From the IMG/VR virus record IMGVR_UViG_3300008119_000039, positions 20,522-84,521 of that record: a stretch of DNA of 64,000 nucleotides, one strand, 5' to 3'. Each line of letters starts with the position of its first letter. Positions within the stretch are counted from its first letter, which is position 1. This DNA is from a virus. The notes beneath the pieces are model-generated. The model worked only from the letters and a program-made list of their open reading frames with translations. It ran no database searches and was not told where the DNA came from. The position numbers and the translations under genes were made by a program. Shown piece by piece: positions 17,185 through 26,109 of the stretch.

Positions 17185-18321
17185 ATGGCTGTAAATACTG
17201 CAAAACGTAAAGCTGCGATTGAGAAAGCAGATCGCATTATGAAGGGTGTTGAGGTTCAACTCAATCCTGAAACATATCAACGTGACTTGATATGTGGTTT
17301 GAATTACTACAACGCAAATCACGATGACAAAGACAAGAAGAAGTGGTTCATCTCTCACTACGCTAAGATTGATAAGAAATTAGCAGTTGAGATGTTGAAG
17401 ATCGATGAATACCAATTTAGGTATGCTGGTATTCTTGCACGTCTTCAAGATGGTGGTTCTGTCCTTCAAGAAAAGGAAATGAATTACTACAATGAACGTG
17501 TAGAGTTCTTGAAGTCTCAGATTGGTGCTCGTCAAAAATCCCAAGACAAACAAGACAAGAAAGATGCAGATGCTGCCAAAGAAGCACTGCCATCAAATGT
17601 AATTTCAATCCAACAACGTATGGAAGATAAAGCCCATGACTTGGCTGGTGAGATTGAAGGTGCGATTGATGACTTTATTCTTGCTGGTTGCAAGTCAGAA
17701 TTTTCAACAAAGAATTATCTGTTGGCGAATCAAGTGGCTGGACCAATTGCTAAACGCATTGGAGAGTTGTTTGAGGGTACTGCCAAAGAACTTAGAGAAG
17801 CGATTGAAGGTACTGATGAGCAATTGGTAGAAGGTTATTCACACTTAAACAAACGAGAGCTAAAACGATTCTTAGAGTTTGTTGAAACTATTATTGCTGA
17901 TTGTCAGCAGATGGTTCAAACAGCCAAAGTGAATCGTGCACCACGTAAGCGTAAAGAAATTTCTCCTACAAAGCAAGTTGCTCGTATGAAGTTCTTGCGT
18001 GAATTTACAGAACTTGGCTTGAAGTCAGTACCACCTACTAACATTATTGGTTCTGCAGAAGTCTGGGTGTATAATACCAAATACCGTAAACTACAAAAGT
18101 ATGCTGCGGAAAGTGGCACTATTGCAGTCAAGGGAACTACCTTGATTGGTATTAGTTTGAAAGATTCTGTTTCGTTTACACTACGTAAACCAGAAGAATT
18201 CTTCAAGGGATTGTCTATGGGTAAACGTGCATTGAGTAATGCACTCAAAACCCTAAAGACTAAACCAGCTGTACCAAATGGTCGTGTGAATGAAGAATGT
18301 ATTATCTTGGGAGCATTTTAA
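17185..18321 (+). CDS. Conserved hypothetical phage protein
   Basis: 378 residues, helical and charged, with a glutamine/lysine-rich linker (about 110-135) and a lysine/arginine-rich patch near 253-262 (RAPRKRKEI). GGAGG lies at the expected distance. It is the first gene after an early promoter and directly precedes rnh, suggesting a DNA-metabolism or host-takeover role. No motif recognised. Confidence 0.7.
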   Translation: MAVNTAKRKAAIEKADRIMKGVEVQLNPETYQRDLICGLNYYNANHDDKDKKKWFISHYAKIDKKLAVEMLKIDEYQFRYAGILARLQDGGSVLQEKEMNYYNERVEFLKSQIGARQKSQDKQDKKDADAAKEALPSNVISIQQRMEDKAHDLAGEIEGAIDDFILAGCKSEFSTKNYLLANQVAGPIAKRIGELFEGTAKELREAIEGTDEQLVEGYSHLNKRELKRFLEFVETIIADCQQMVQTAKVNRAPRKRKEISPTKQVARMKFLREFTELGLKSVPPTNIIGSAEVWVYNTKYRKLQKYAAESGTIAVKGTTLIGISLKDSVSFTLRKPEEFFKGLSMGKRALSNALKTLKTKPAVPNGRVNEECIILGAF

Positions 18322-18323
18322 TT

Positions 18324-19214
18324 ATGATTTTAGTTGACTATTCGCAAGTTGCTCTCAGCAACATTCTATCTTTCCAGCGTGAGTTGAAAGGAAGTGACTC
18401 TGAAGTAAAGAACTTGATTCGTCACGTTACCCTTTCTACTTTGAAATCATACAAGAAGAAGTATGGTAAAGAGTATGGCGAACTTGTTATTTGTTGCGAT
18501 GGACGCAAGTACTGGCGTAGAGAAATCTTCCCACACTACAAAGCTGGTCGCAAGAAATCCCGTGAAGCCAGTGAACTAAACTGGACATTGATCTTTGATA
18601 CACTATCAGAAATGCGTGAAGATATTGCAAAGCATTTTCCATATAAAGTTATTCATATCGATCGTGCTGAAGCTGATGATATTATTGCAGTTCTTGCTAA
18701 GTGGACTCAGACCAATGACCTAGTTCAACAAGGATTGGTTGAAGACCCACAAAAGGTTTTAATTCTTTCTTCTGATGGTGACTTTATCCAACTGCAAAAG
18801 TTTGATAACGTGACACAATGGTCACCGATGCAAAAGAAACAGATCAAAGCCAATGCTCGTGAACTACACGAAAAGAAAATCACCCACATCGTTAAAGCTG
18901 GTGATGATGGCATTCCAAATATCTTTAGTAAAGATGATGTGTTTGTTATTGGTGAACGACAGAAAGTTTGCTCAGCAAAACGTCTTGCTGAGTTTATTGA
19001 GAATGGGTATGATGCATGTAAGAATGATGATGAACGTCGCAACTGGCACCGTAACGTACAGTTGATTGACTTTGATTACATTCCAGAAGACGTTTCTACG
19101 CAGATCATAGATACATATACAAAGTACAAAACAACTGGCGACAAGATGTCAATTATGCAATATCTTATTGACAACAAGTGTCGTTTACTTTTAGACGAGC
19201 TGGAGGACTTTTAA
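18324..19214 (+). CDS. rnh: T4-like RNase H (5'-3' FEN-family exonuclease)
   Basis: 296 residues against 305 in T4 Rnh. It has MILVDYSQ at the N-terminus, the acidic CCDGRKYWRR motif, DRAEADDIIAVLAKW and SSDGDFIQLQ, which supply the metal-binding aspartates of the FEN/PIN-like nuclease core, and a helix-three-turn region (AGDDGIPN). It removes RNA primers during lagging-strand maturation. Its TAA overlaps the next ATG. Confidence 0.92.
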   Translation: MILVDYSQVALSNILSFQRELKGSDSEVKNLIRHVTLSTLKSYKKKYGKEYGELVICCDGRKYWRREIFPHYKAGRKKSREASELNWTLIFDTLSEMREDIAKHFPYKVIHIDRAEADDIIAVLAKWTQTNDLVQQGLVEDPQKVLILSSDGDFIQLQKFDNVTQWSPMQKKQIKANARELHEKKITHIVKAGDDGIPNIFSKDDVFVIGERQKVCSAKRLAEFIENGYDACKNDDERRNWHRNVQLIDFDYIPEDVSTQIIDTYTKYKTTGDKMSIMQYLIDNKCRLLLDELEDF

Positions 19215-19681
19215 TGGCAACAAAATATATCACTGAAATCTTAGACGATATCAATTCTGATCCTACTAAGATTGTTAATTACAAAGAAAATGGAGCATTG
19301 CGTTTGGTTCTAGAACACGCATTTGATCCAGCAAAGAAATTTATCTTGCCTGAGGGTAGTCCTCCATATAAAGAAGACACAGCACCTCAAGGTATGAATC
19401 CTTCTAATCTTCATATGGAAGCCAAGAAGCTATATGTGTTCTGTCGTGCAGATCTAAATCCTGTTCGCAGAGAAAGTCTTTTTATTCAATTGCTTGAGAA
19501 CAGTCACCCAAGTGAAGCCAAGCTATTGCTTGCAGTCAAAGATCAAAAGCTAACTAAGATGTATCCTAAAATTACACATAAGTTAGTCAGTAATACTTGG
19601 TCTGTTATTCCTGCTCCAGTTGCAAAGGAGAAAAAGGTAACAAAAAAAGAACAGGCTCCAGAGAATGGAGCAAGTGCCTAA
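19214..19681 (+). CDS. DUF6433 family protein
   Basis: 155 residues. EILDDINSDPTKIVNYKENG, FILPEGSPPYKEDTAPQGM and LNPVRRESLFIQLLE match the DUF6433 family of T4-like phages. A basic tail (KEKKVTKKEQ) follows. Function unknown, but its pairing with rnh is common, suggesting replication or recombination. Confidence 0.8.
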   Translation: MATKYITEILDDINSDPTKIVNYKENGALRLVLEHAFDPAKKFILPEGSPPYKEDTAPQGMNPSNLHMEAKKLYVFCRADLNPVRRESLFIQLLENSHPSEAKLLLAVKDQKLTKMYPKITHKLVSNTWSVIPAPVAKEKKVTKKEQAPENGASA

Positions 19682-19705
19682 CTGCAAGATATCAAGAATC
19701 TTTAC

Positions 19706-19734
19706 TTGACAAAATAAAGAAATTGCTGTATAAT
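19706..19734 (+). promoter_or_regulatory. Early sigma70-like promoter, consensus -35
   Basis: TTGACA, 17 bases, TATAAT: perfect consensus hexamers. An ATG at 19741 lies exactly at the predicted +1 and opens a six-codon reading frame (stop 19759-19761) just before the gene at 19764. Drives the exported-protein operon 19764-21769. Confidence 0.9.
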
Positions 19735-19763
19735 TATATTATGAAGCGTGTGAAAGGTTAATA

Positions 19764-20087
19764 ATGAAATCATTAATTATGTTATCCTGTGTTGTTGCAA
19801 CGAATGCCATGGCACTGGACTTTGATACAGAGTGGGCTAGGTATGCCAGTGATTTTGAAAGACTAAAACAAAAAACTGTTGTGGCTACAAAATCTACTGG
19901 TATTGAAGTTACAGATAAGTCTACTAAATTGCCTGAGAAAACTACTCAGATGAATGTATTACAGCAAGTTGACCCTAAGTCTCCTGAGAGATTGGGGTAT
20001 AATTTGTCAGATCCAATTATGCGGGATCGTGTAATAGACGCATATAACAAACCCAATGCAGTAGTTTATTCTGTAACCTTGAATTGA
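19764..20087 (+). CDS. Exported small protein
   Basis: 107 residues with a short signal peptide (about 1-17, cut near AMA-LD). The mature part is charged, without cysteine. First gene of an early operon of four exported or membrane proteins. Not recognised. Confidence 0.65.
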   Translation: MKSLIMLSCVVATNAMALDFDTEWARYASDFERLKQKTVVATKSTGIEVTDKSTKLPEKTTQMNVLQQVDPKSPERLGYNLSDPIMRDRVIDAYNKPNAVVYSVTLN

Positions 20088-20098
20088 AAGTATATATT

Positions 20099-20638
20099 AT
20101 GAAAAAAGTAATCCTAGCAGTTGCGGTTCTCGCACTATCAGCATGCAGTTCAACAAAACTAACTGATGCTGGTCAATCCTCAGATGCAGTTAAGTATACA
20201 CAAGACTTTGGTAAAGTTGAAGTTACATTCAACGACAAGGGTGAGTGGGAATCTCTTAAGTCATCTGCAACATCTTCAGTGCCAATTTCTGTTGATGCTG
20301 GTCTTGAACAAGGTATGAATGTAGCACTTATGCGTGCTAAACGTAATATCGTTGAGTTTATTAATCAGGATCTAAAATCAAAAACAACCACAGATACAAT
20401 TACCAAAGCACTTGAGAAAAACATATCGGATGACGATGCTAAATCTAAACAAAAAGCTGCAGATATTGCCAGTGAGATCACTGAAAAGATTGCAGTTGAA
20501 TCGAATGGTATCTTAAAGGGTATTTACATTGTTGAGCGTAAAATATCCCAAGATTCTAAAACTGTTGTTGTTACAGTGCAAGTTGACAAACGATCTATGA
20601 ATGCAGCAAGTCAACTACGTGTAGCTATGGGGAACTAA
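20099..20638 (+). CDS. Lipoprotein, LPP20-like
   Basis: 179 residues from the ATG at 20099. The N-terminus has a lipobox (LSACSS, Cys near residue 16). The body (GLEQGMNVALMRAKRNIVEF and repeated Ala/Lys helices, then strands ending VVTVQVDKRS) resembles LPP20-type lipoproteins. Likely outer-membrane or periplasmic. It precedes a second LPP20/FlgT-like exported protein, so the two may form a complex. Confidence 0.6.
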   Translation: MKKVILAVAVLALSACSSTKLTDAGQSSDAVKYTQDFGKVEVTFNDKGEWESLKSSATSSVPISVDAGLEQGMNVALMRAKRNIVEFINQDLKSKTTTDTITKALEKNISDDDAKSKQKAADIASEITEKIAVESNGILKGIYIVERKISQDSKTVVVTVQVDKRSMNAASQLRVAMGN

Positions 20639-20639
20639 T

Positions 20640-20768
20640 ATGAAATCATTTATTCTAGGAACGATCTTTGGTTTAGTTTTGGCAACTGTTGGCTTCAGTG
20701 GAATTGCTAAAATTTTAGATCGAGGTATAGATACAGTTAAAACCCATTCAGAACAACTGGCAAAGTAA
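20640..20768 (+). CDS. 42-residue single-pass membrane protein
   Basis: Starts with ATG one base after the preceding stop and ends TAATG with the next gene. It has one hydrophobic helix (about 3-25) and a short charged tail. Tight coupling on both sides supports a real gene. Probably an inner-membrane partner of the flanking exported proteins. Confidence 0.6.
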   Translation: MKSFILGTIFGLVLATVGFSGIAKILDRGIDTVKTHSEQLAK

Positions 20769-21769
20769 TGAAATATACATTGCTGGCACTTTCTTTAGTT
20801 GCGAGTTTATGTAGTGCAGAAGAAGTTGTTACCACAGGATACGGTAATACGTTTGAATCTGCACTACGTAATGCAAAAATCTCAGCAATAGCAAAGGTTA
20901 CTGGAACGTGGATATCAAGTGAGCATTTTGTCAAGAATGGTGCACTAACTGAGGAAATTGTTCAGTACAATGGTGGTGTCATTAAGAAGTATGAGGTTCT
21001 TTCGTATCACAATAATGAAGTTAAGATCAAAGCTGATGTTGATGTTGTAAAAGATAATAGAGTTGGAACTAAGTCTAAAGATATTCCAACTGAAATGCGC
21101 AATACTTTACTTGAGCAACAACAAAATCGTGATAAGATTCAAAAAGCTGTAAAGTTTCTTGATAGTAAATCCAAGGCAATGAACCTGATGACACGAGATG
21201 TGTCTTACAATAATAAAGGTTCTATTACTGAGGTGACTATTAAAGGAACTATATCGTGGACACCTAAGTGGATTTCTGATACAACTACGCTTGGTAAAAC
21301 CATAGATGTATATGGCAGAGTTAATCGTGATACACATGAAAGAGTTTCTGGAAGTATTATCAATGCTGCATACAATACACCAGTAATGTTACCTGCGTTA
21401 TTTTTATATGGATTGACTAAACCTGAATCCTTGGAATTATCAGATCAAAATCAATTATGTTTCGTGAATGATTCATGTTACGTAACAGGTGTTCCTTTCA
21501 CAATGTTTGATAGTGATATACGTGTGATAGTTGAGGGTTCCAGAGATAAAGAAAAGATTTACAATACTGTAATTAAATTTAGAGATACTAATCTGTATGA
21601 AATAATTGCAGCAGGTGACGAGAAGCGAAGTTGGTTTGGAACTCGTATAACATACAATAACCCAACAGTGCAGATTAATACTAACACGCAGATGAATGTA
21701 ACATTCTCTTTTGTGTTAGATACAAAGAAGTTGTCGGAAATTGATAAGTTTGACTTTGTTATTAACTAG
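20768..21769 (+). CDS. Exported protein with LPP20/FlgT-N-like domain
   Basis: 333 residues with a signal peptide (about 1-17, cut near CSA-EE). The mature N-terminus (GYGNTFESALRNAKISAIAKVTG) matches the pattern of LPP20 or FlgT-N domains, found in envelope and flagellar-base proteins. A later beta-rich part has one cysteine pair (LCFVNDSC). Early expression of such a protein suggests envelope remodelling or superinfection control rather than virion structure; this is inference. Confidence 0.6.
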   Translation: MKYTLLALSLVASLCSAEEVVTTGYGNTFESALRNAKISAIAKVTGTWISSEHFVKNGALTEEIVQYNGGVIKKYEVLSYHNNEVKIKADVDVVKDNRVGTKSKDIPTEMRNTLLEQQQNRDKIQKAVKFLDSKSKAMNLMTRDVSYNNKGSITEVTIKGTISWTPKWISDTTTLGKTIDVYGRVNRDTHERVSGSIINAAYNTPVMLPALFLYGLTKPESLELSDQNQLCFVNDSCYVTGVPFTMFDSDIRVIVEGSRDKEKIYNTVIKFRDTNLYEIIAAGDEKRSWFGTRITYNNPTVQINTNTQMNVTFSFVLDTKKLSEIDKFDFVIN

Positions 21770-21778
21770 GAGATAATT

Positions 21779-22279
21779 ATGCCAAATTGGTGTGATAATA
21801 TAGTGACTTTGCGTCATTCAGATAAAAGTAAAATTGATGCTCTAGAGCAAGAATTGTTGAAAGAAGATCCTTCAGTATTTAACTTGCTACAACCAAGACC
21901 AGCTGATCAAGAAGAAAATTGGTATGACTGGAATGTAAGTAATTGGGGAACTAAGTGGGATGCTAGTGTTCATGATTGGGGTCGTGATGATGATAATGAA
22001 ATTTGGATTTCATTTGATTCCGCATGGTCACCACCAACAACATTATATGAATTCTTACTAGAATCTGGTTGGGATGTCAGTGCATATTACCATGAGGGTG
22101 GTGTGGGATATTGTGGTAAATTCACAACAGAAGATGGTGATGAATGCTACGAGTATGATATGAGTGATAGATCTAGTATTGAAGAACTCCCTGAAGACAT
22201 TGAAAATTACGCTGGTCTTTTAGACTACCACGATGAATGTGTAGCCAATGGAGACTTTGATGAAGCAAAAGTGGGTTGA
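21779..22279 (+). CDS. DUF1281/Api92-like ferredoxin-fold protein
   Basis: 166 residues. MPNWCDNIVTLRHSD at the N-terminus, the tryptophan-rich middle (NWGTKWDASVHDWG) and SFDSAWSPP are typical of the Api92/DUF1281 family, widespread in phages and plasmids with no known function. Very acidic C-terminus. GGAG precedes the start. Confidence 0.75.
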   Translation: MPNWCDNIVTLRHSDKSKIDALEQELLKEDPSVFNLLQPRPADQEENWYDWNVSNWGTKWDASVHDWGRDDDNEIWISFDSAWSPPTTLYEFLLESGWDVSAYYHEGGVGYCGKFTTEDGDECYEYDMSDRSSIEELPEDIENYAGLLDYHDECVANGDFDEAKVG

Positions 22280-22709
22280 TGCATTTATGGATACAGCTGA
22301 GAGATTTGCTCAGCTATCCAGTGCGAAACGATTGAAGGTAGGTTCGGTAGTTGTAAAAGACAATCGTATCATCTCAATCGGATACAATGGTATGCCTGCT
22401 GGGTGGGACAACTCATGCGAAGAAGTCATTGAGGTTCATGAAGATGGTGGAGTTGTAACTAAGACAAAAGATGAGGTAATTCATGCTGAAGCAAATGCTA
22501 TTCTCAAGTTGGCACGTGATGGTGAATCAGGCAATGGTTCCATTTTATTCTGTACTCATGCTCCTTGCGTACAATGTGCTAAATTAATCCACGGAGCAGG
22601 CATAAGTAAGATGTATTACCGAGATTCATACCGTGACGAACTTGGTATAGATTTTTTAAAGAAGTGTAATATTGAAGTTATTAAGATAAAGGAAATAGAA
22701 AATGAGTAA
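22260..22709 (+). CDS. cd: dCMP deaminase
   Basis: 149 residues from the ATG at 22260, chosen because GGAG sits six bases upstream; an earlier in-frame ATG at 22248 has none. Zinc and catalytic residues are present: HAE at 75-77 and PCVQC at 102-106. It converts dCMP to dUMP, feeding ThyX. Overlaps the previous gene by 20 bases and the next by eight. Confidence 0.93.
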   Translation: MKQKWVDAFMDTAERFAQLSSAKRLKVGSVVVKDNRIISIGYNGMPAGWDNSCEEVIEVHEDGGVVTKTKDEVIHAEANAILKLARDGESGNGSILFCTHAPCVQCAKLIHGAGISKMYYRDSYRDELGIDFLKKCNIEVIKIKEIENE

Positions 22710-23142
22710 AAATTTAAAAGGTACAATTACCGAGCAATCTTTAAAAGATGCATTCGCTGGTGAATCAAAAGCTAATCGTCGCTATTTGTATTTTGCAAAC
22801 ATGGCTGATATTGCTGGTGCACAAGATGTTGCATCAGTATTCCGTCACACAGCTGAAGGTGAAACTGGTCATGCCCATGGTCACATGGAGTATTTGATCG
22901 CTGGTGGTAGTGGAGATCCAGAAACAGGTTTACCTGCAGGTGATGTGGTTCAAGCATTGGAAAGTGCCATTGCTGGTGAGACACACGAGTATACAGATAT
23001 GTATCCAGGTATGGCTAAAGCTGCACGTGATGAAGGTTTTGACGAGATCGCCGATTGGTTCGAGACTTTAGCTAAGGCAGAACGTAGTCACGCTAACAAG
23101 TTTACCAAAACATTGGCAGCGTACAAAGCAGAACAAGCCTAA
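22702..23142 (+). CDS. Rubrerythrin-like diiron protein
   Basis: 146 residues of the ferritin-like rubrerythrin four-helix domain. Ligand motifs: Glu21 ([12 protein letters not shown]), Glu54/His57 ([10 protein letters not shown]), a Glu in IAGETHEY and an Glu/His in [10 protein letters not shown]. The C-terminal rubredoxin domain is absent, so this is the short form. Family members reduce peroxide or sense redox state. It is encoded beside dCMP deaminase and 5 kb from an Fe-S assembly operon. Confidence 0.9.
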   Translation: MSKNLKGTITEQSLKDAFAGESKANRRYLYFANMADIAGAQDVASVFRHTAEGETGHAHGHMEYLIAGGSGDPETGLPAGDVVQALESAIAGETHEYTDMYPGMAKAARDEGFDEIADWFETLAKAERSHANKFTKTLAAYKAEQA

Positions 23143-23150
23143 AATAGTTA

Positions 23151-23714
23151 ATGACAACTACTAAACACGAGTGGTGGGCAACCCCAGTTTGGGAAATTGA
23201 AACTGGGTTTGACTCAACCTTTAATAATGAGTTATTGGTAGAAATTGAAAAGTGTAAACCACCAACAAATCCTTATATGTTTAACATATGGGATTATAAT
23301 ACACCAAATATAACTACACTAAAACAAAAGATACTTTCTGCTGCAAAAGAAAATGCATCACCTTATTTGGGACAGGCTTATACATTTAATCCAATAATGT
23401 CACGTGGTTGGGTTAATCGTCAGCATCCTGGAAATTCTCTTGCACTACATAATCATGGCGATGCGATGTTGGCTTGCACATATTACATAAAAACTCCAAA
23501 TAATAGCGGAGACCTTCAGCTAGTAGATCCACGTGGTGGCGTTAATTGGGATTTAATTAGAGAAGGTAATGTTATGGGCATTAAATATAAACGCATAAAA
23601 CCAACTGAAGGTAAGCTGGTTATGTTTCCTGCATTTTTAGTGCACATGGTAGAGCTAAATAAAAGTCAAACTACTAGGATTAGTTTGGCTACTAACATTT
23701 ATACAGGGAATTAA
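23151..23714 (+). CDS. 2OG-Fe(II) oxygenase-like protein (TIGR02466-like)
   Basis: 187 residues. A HxD-type motif (LHNHGDAMLACTYY), the characteristic LVDPRGG strand, and a distal His with a following Arg (FLVHMVELNKSQTTRISLA) are consistent with a jelly-roll Fe(II)/2-oxoglutarate oxygenase. A paralogue lies at 31655. Substrate unknown. Confidence 0.75.
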   Translation: MTTTKHEWWATPVWEIETGFDSTFNNELLVEIEKCKPPTNPYMFNIWDYNTPNITTLKQKILSAAKENASPYLGQAYTFNPIMSRGWVNRQHPGNSLALHNHGDAMLACTYYIKTPNNSGDLQLVDPRGGVNWDLIREGNVMGIKYKRIKPTEGKLVMFPAFLVHMVELNKSQTTRISLATNIYTGN

Positions 23715-23715
23715 A

Positions 23716-24390
23716 ATGAAACAATGGGTTGATTATCAATTAAAAAATCAAGTGCGTAACTGGGACTGGGAAAAGCGAGTTTACAAAATAGAAAATGTAT
23801 CTCCAGTTCTTGGCGAACACTTCGATCAAATCGTGAATGGTATTGAAGATGGTTCAATTCCAACCAAATTTGAAAACGTATTCTTTAATAAAGATTACAT
23901 CGCAAGAACTGCAGCAAGCACCAATGGTGATGTCAGTGAAAACGATTTTAGAACTTGGTTGCTTGAGTACGCAGATTTAATGTCTGGTCATGGTCACAAT
24001 TATACTACCAACTTTGGTCCACACACCGAAGAAATTAATAAGAAATTTGCTGAGTTTTATAAACTAAAACTAGAAACAGTTTCTGCTAGAATTCAAATTG
24101 AAAAACCTGGACAATACTTTGTCGTTCATATGGATCGCCAGCGTTATAAAAAATGGACTTTAGATGAAGAAGTTGTTTACGATAAAGTTCGTGATCAACA
24201 TGCGCACGATATCTTTATTACATTCTTAACTGATCAACAGCTTGGTCAGAATTTTACTTTTGGATTGAATGCTATTAATTGGAAGAAGGGTGACACCTTT
24301 ACTTTTGAACATCAAAGTATCCCACACTACACTTCCAATGTTGGATATCATCCAAACTATATACTTGTTGTAACTGGCGAAAAGATTTAA
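23716..24390 (+). CDS. Cupin/2OG-oxygenase-like protein (aspartyl hydroxylase-like)
   Basis: 224 residues. A HxD motif (FVVHMDRQRY) and a distal His (SIPHYTSNVGYHPNYILVVTG) sit in a double-stranded beta-helix pattern seen in aspartyl/asparaginyl hydroxylase-type proteins. Adjacent to another oxygenase-like gene with a one-base gap. Substrate unknown. Confidence 0.65.
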   Translation: MKQWVDYQLKNQVRNWDWEKRVYKIENVSPVLGEHFDQIVNGIEDGSIPTKFENVFFNKDYIARTAASTNGDVSENDFRTWLLEYADLMSGHGHNYTTNFGPHTEEINKKFAEFYKLKLETVSARIQIEKPGQYFVVHMDRQRYKKWTLDEEVVYDKVRDQHAHDIFITFLTDQQLGQNFTFGLNAINWKKGDTFTFEHQSIPHYTSNVGYHPNYILVVTGEKI

Positions 24391-24399
24391 GGAAAAAAA

Positions 24400-25293
24400 A
24401 TGAAAAAGTTTTTATTTATTGTATTGATGGGCATTTCTAGTATTGCATCTGCAACCCAGCAAGTTCCAAGTCTATGGGCATTTAACATTGCCAACACTCA
24501 AGGCACTTACTATCGTGCATTGCTTGAACAAGCAAATCAGAATCAAACAAAGTATCAATTCATCCCTGAGCATAAGCCAGGAGCAGGTGGTTCTATTGCT
24601 GCTGGGTATGTAAACAACAGCGATCGACTTACACTACTTGGTACTGCTGCAGCATTTTTTGTTCGCCCACATTTATACGATAATGCTGGTTATACCTTTG
24701 ATCAATTCAAACCTGTATATCTTATTGCAAATAGTCCTGTGGCGTTGACATCAAAGAGTAAAGATTTAAAAACAATTTTAGCTCAAAAGAAAATTTCAAT
24801 TGGCACTGCTGGTCCTGGATCTGGAACTCACCTTTATGCATTAAAGTTTAAGGCTCGCCACCCAAACAAAGACATATTAGTAGTTCCATACAAAAGCAGC
24901 ACAGAAGCAATTCAAGATGTTCTTGGTGGTCACATTGACTTAGCGTATGAATTTCTTGGTGATGCTGAAGCCAAGGGTGTTAAAGTCTTGGGTACTACTG
25001 GCACAAAAAAGATTAAGAACTATCCATTGTTAAAAGATATGGGATATCCAGATAATGCACAACTTATTGGAATCTATCACATCTTAGTTAAGAAAGACGT
25101 TTCTGATGAAGTCGTTAGAGAACTACGAGAAATTTTCAATGAAGCAGAAAAGTCAGTAAGATTTCAAGAGTTGTATAAATCTGACTCGTCATTTAAACCT
25201 GTATTAAAAACTGATAAAGATTACACTGATTGGTACAATAATACTATCAAAACAAATAGATCTCTTATTACACCAGATATGAAACTAGACTAA
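24400..25293 (+). CDS. Bug/TctC-family periplasmic solute-binding protein
   Basis: 297 residues with a Sec signal peptide (about 1-18). The family motif KPGAGGS is at residues 59-65; GTAGPGSGTHLYALKF and the YEFLGDAEAKG region are also typical. Bug proteins bind carboxylates, amino acids or vitamins for tripartite transporters (TctAB), which are not encoded here, so it would use host membrane subunits or act alone. The family is heavily expanded in Burkholderiales, supporting a betaproteobacterial host. Confidence 0.85.
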   Translation: MKKFLFIVLMGISSIASATQQVPSLWAFNIANTQGTYYRALLEQANQNQTKYQFIPEHKPGAGGSIAAGYVNNSDRLTLLGTAAAFFVRPHLYDNAGYTFDQFKPVYLIANSPVALTSKSKDLKTILAQKKISIGTAGPGSGTHLYALKFKARHPNKDILVVPYKSSTEAIQDVLGGHIDLAYEFLGDAEAKGVKVLGTTGTKKIKNYPLLKDMGYPDNAQLIGIYHILVKKDVSDEVVRELREIFNEAEKSVRFQELYKSDSSFKPVLKTDKDYTDWYNNTIKTNRSLITPDMKLD

Positions 25294-25299
25294 GAACAC

Positions 25300-26109
25300 A
25301 TGAACGATTCTGATAAGATAAAAAACTGGATCAGAAGTAAAGATCCAGTTTTACAAATTACCCAATGTAAAGATATATTGGGTAAGATTTTTAATCCTCA
25401 ATATAGATCAAACAATCCCGTGCACGCCACGGATATGTCAAAACCATTTCATTTTTTAATTGATATAAAAACCAATAGGATTATGCTGGCTACGCATAAT
25501 TCCGAATTGATTAGAATACTATCAAGAATACCAAATACATTTCAAGTTTATAATATTACTGTTAGCCAAATACCTGGATGTAAAGACTGGAAGCTAAATG
25601 AACATTTTGATTTTGAGTATCCTTGGAATTCAAAATCACTAGACGTTCAATTCTTTATCAATGCTAGCGAACTTGCTGTAGAACCACTAACTTCTGATCA
25701 GATCTATTATTATTTTCTAATTCAACAAAAAGCTGTTTTGATAAGTGTAATATTAGCCATTCTTGAATCTATGAGATTGGATTGCAATGTTAGCGACAAT
25801 ACATATCAAGAATCAATATACCGAGAGAAGTATGAGCAAGCATTAAAAGTTATTGAGAATAATATTTTTCACGATTATGAAAATGAATATTATTATGTTA
25901 CTGACTGGGCTTCTATTAAAGAATTAGATTTGGTTTCTGCAGCAAGAGATATTAAACTCAATCACGATTTACTACACCATAGACTGTCTAAGATAGAATA
26001 TGCTAGACTTATGTTTATTGACAAGATACGTAAAGAAGAAACTCTAAGCAATTTACCTGTAATTCTAAAAGAGTTTAGAATGTTTAACTTTGGATATTTA
26101 AAATTATGA
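25300..26109 (+). CDS. Hypothetical protein upstream of AsnB-like enzyme
   Basis: 269 residues, no signal peptide or clear membrane helix. Mixed alpha/beta N-terminus and helical C-terminus. It overlaps the next gene by ATGA, so it is probably a partner of the PP-loop enzyme. No motif recognised. Confidence 0.65.
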   Translation: MNDSDKIKNWIRSKDPVLQITQCKDILGKIFNPQYRSNNPVHATDMSKPFHFLIDIKTNRIMLATHNSELIRILSRIPNTFQVYNITVSQIPGCKDWKLNEHFDFEYPWNSKSLDVQFFINASELAVEPLTSDQIYYYFLIQQKAVLISVILAILESMRLDCNVSDNTYQESIYREKYEQALKVIENNIFHDYENEYYYVTDWASIKELDLVSAARDIKLNHDLLHHRLSKIEYARLMFIDKIRKEETLSNLPVILKEFRMFNFGYLKL

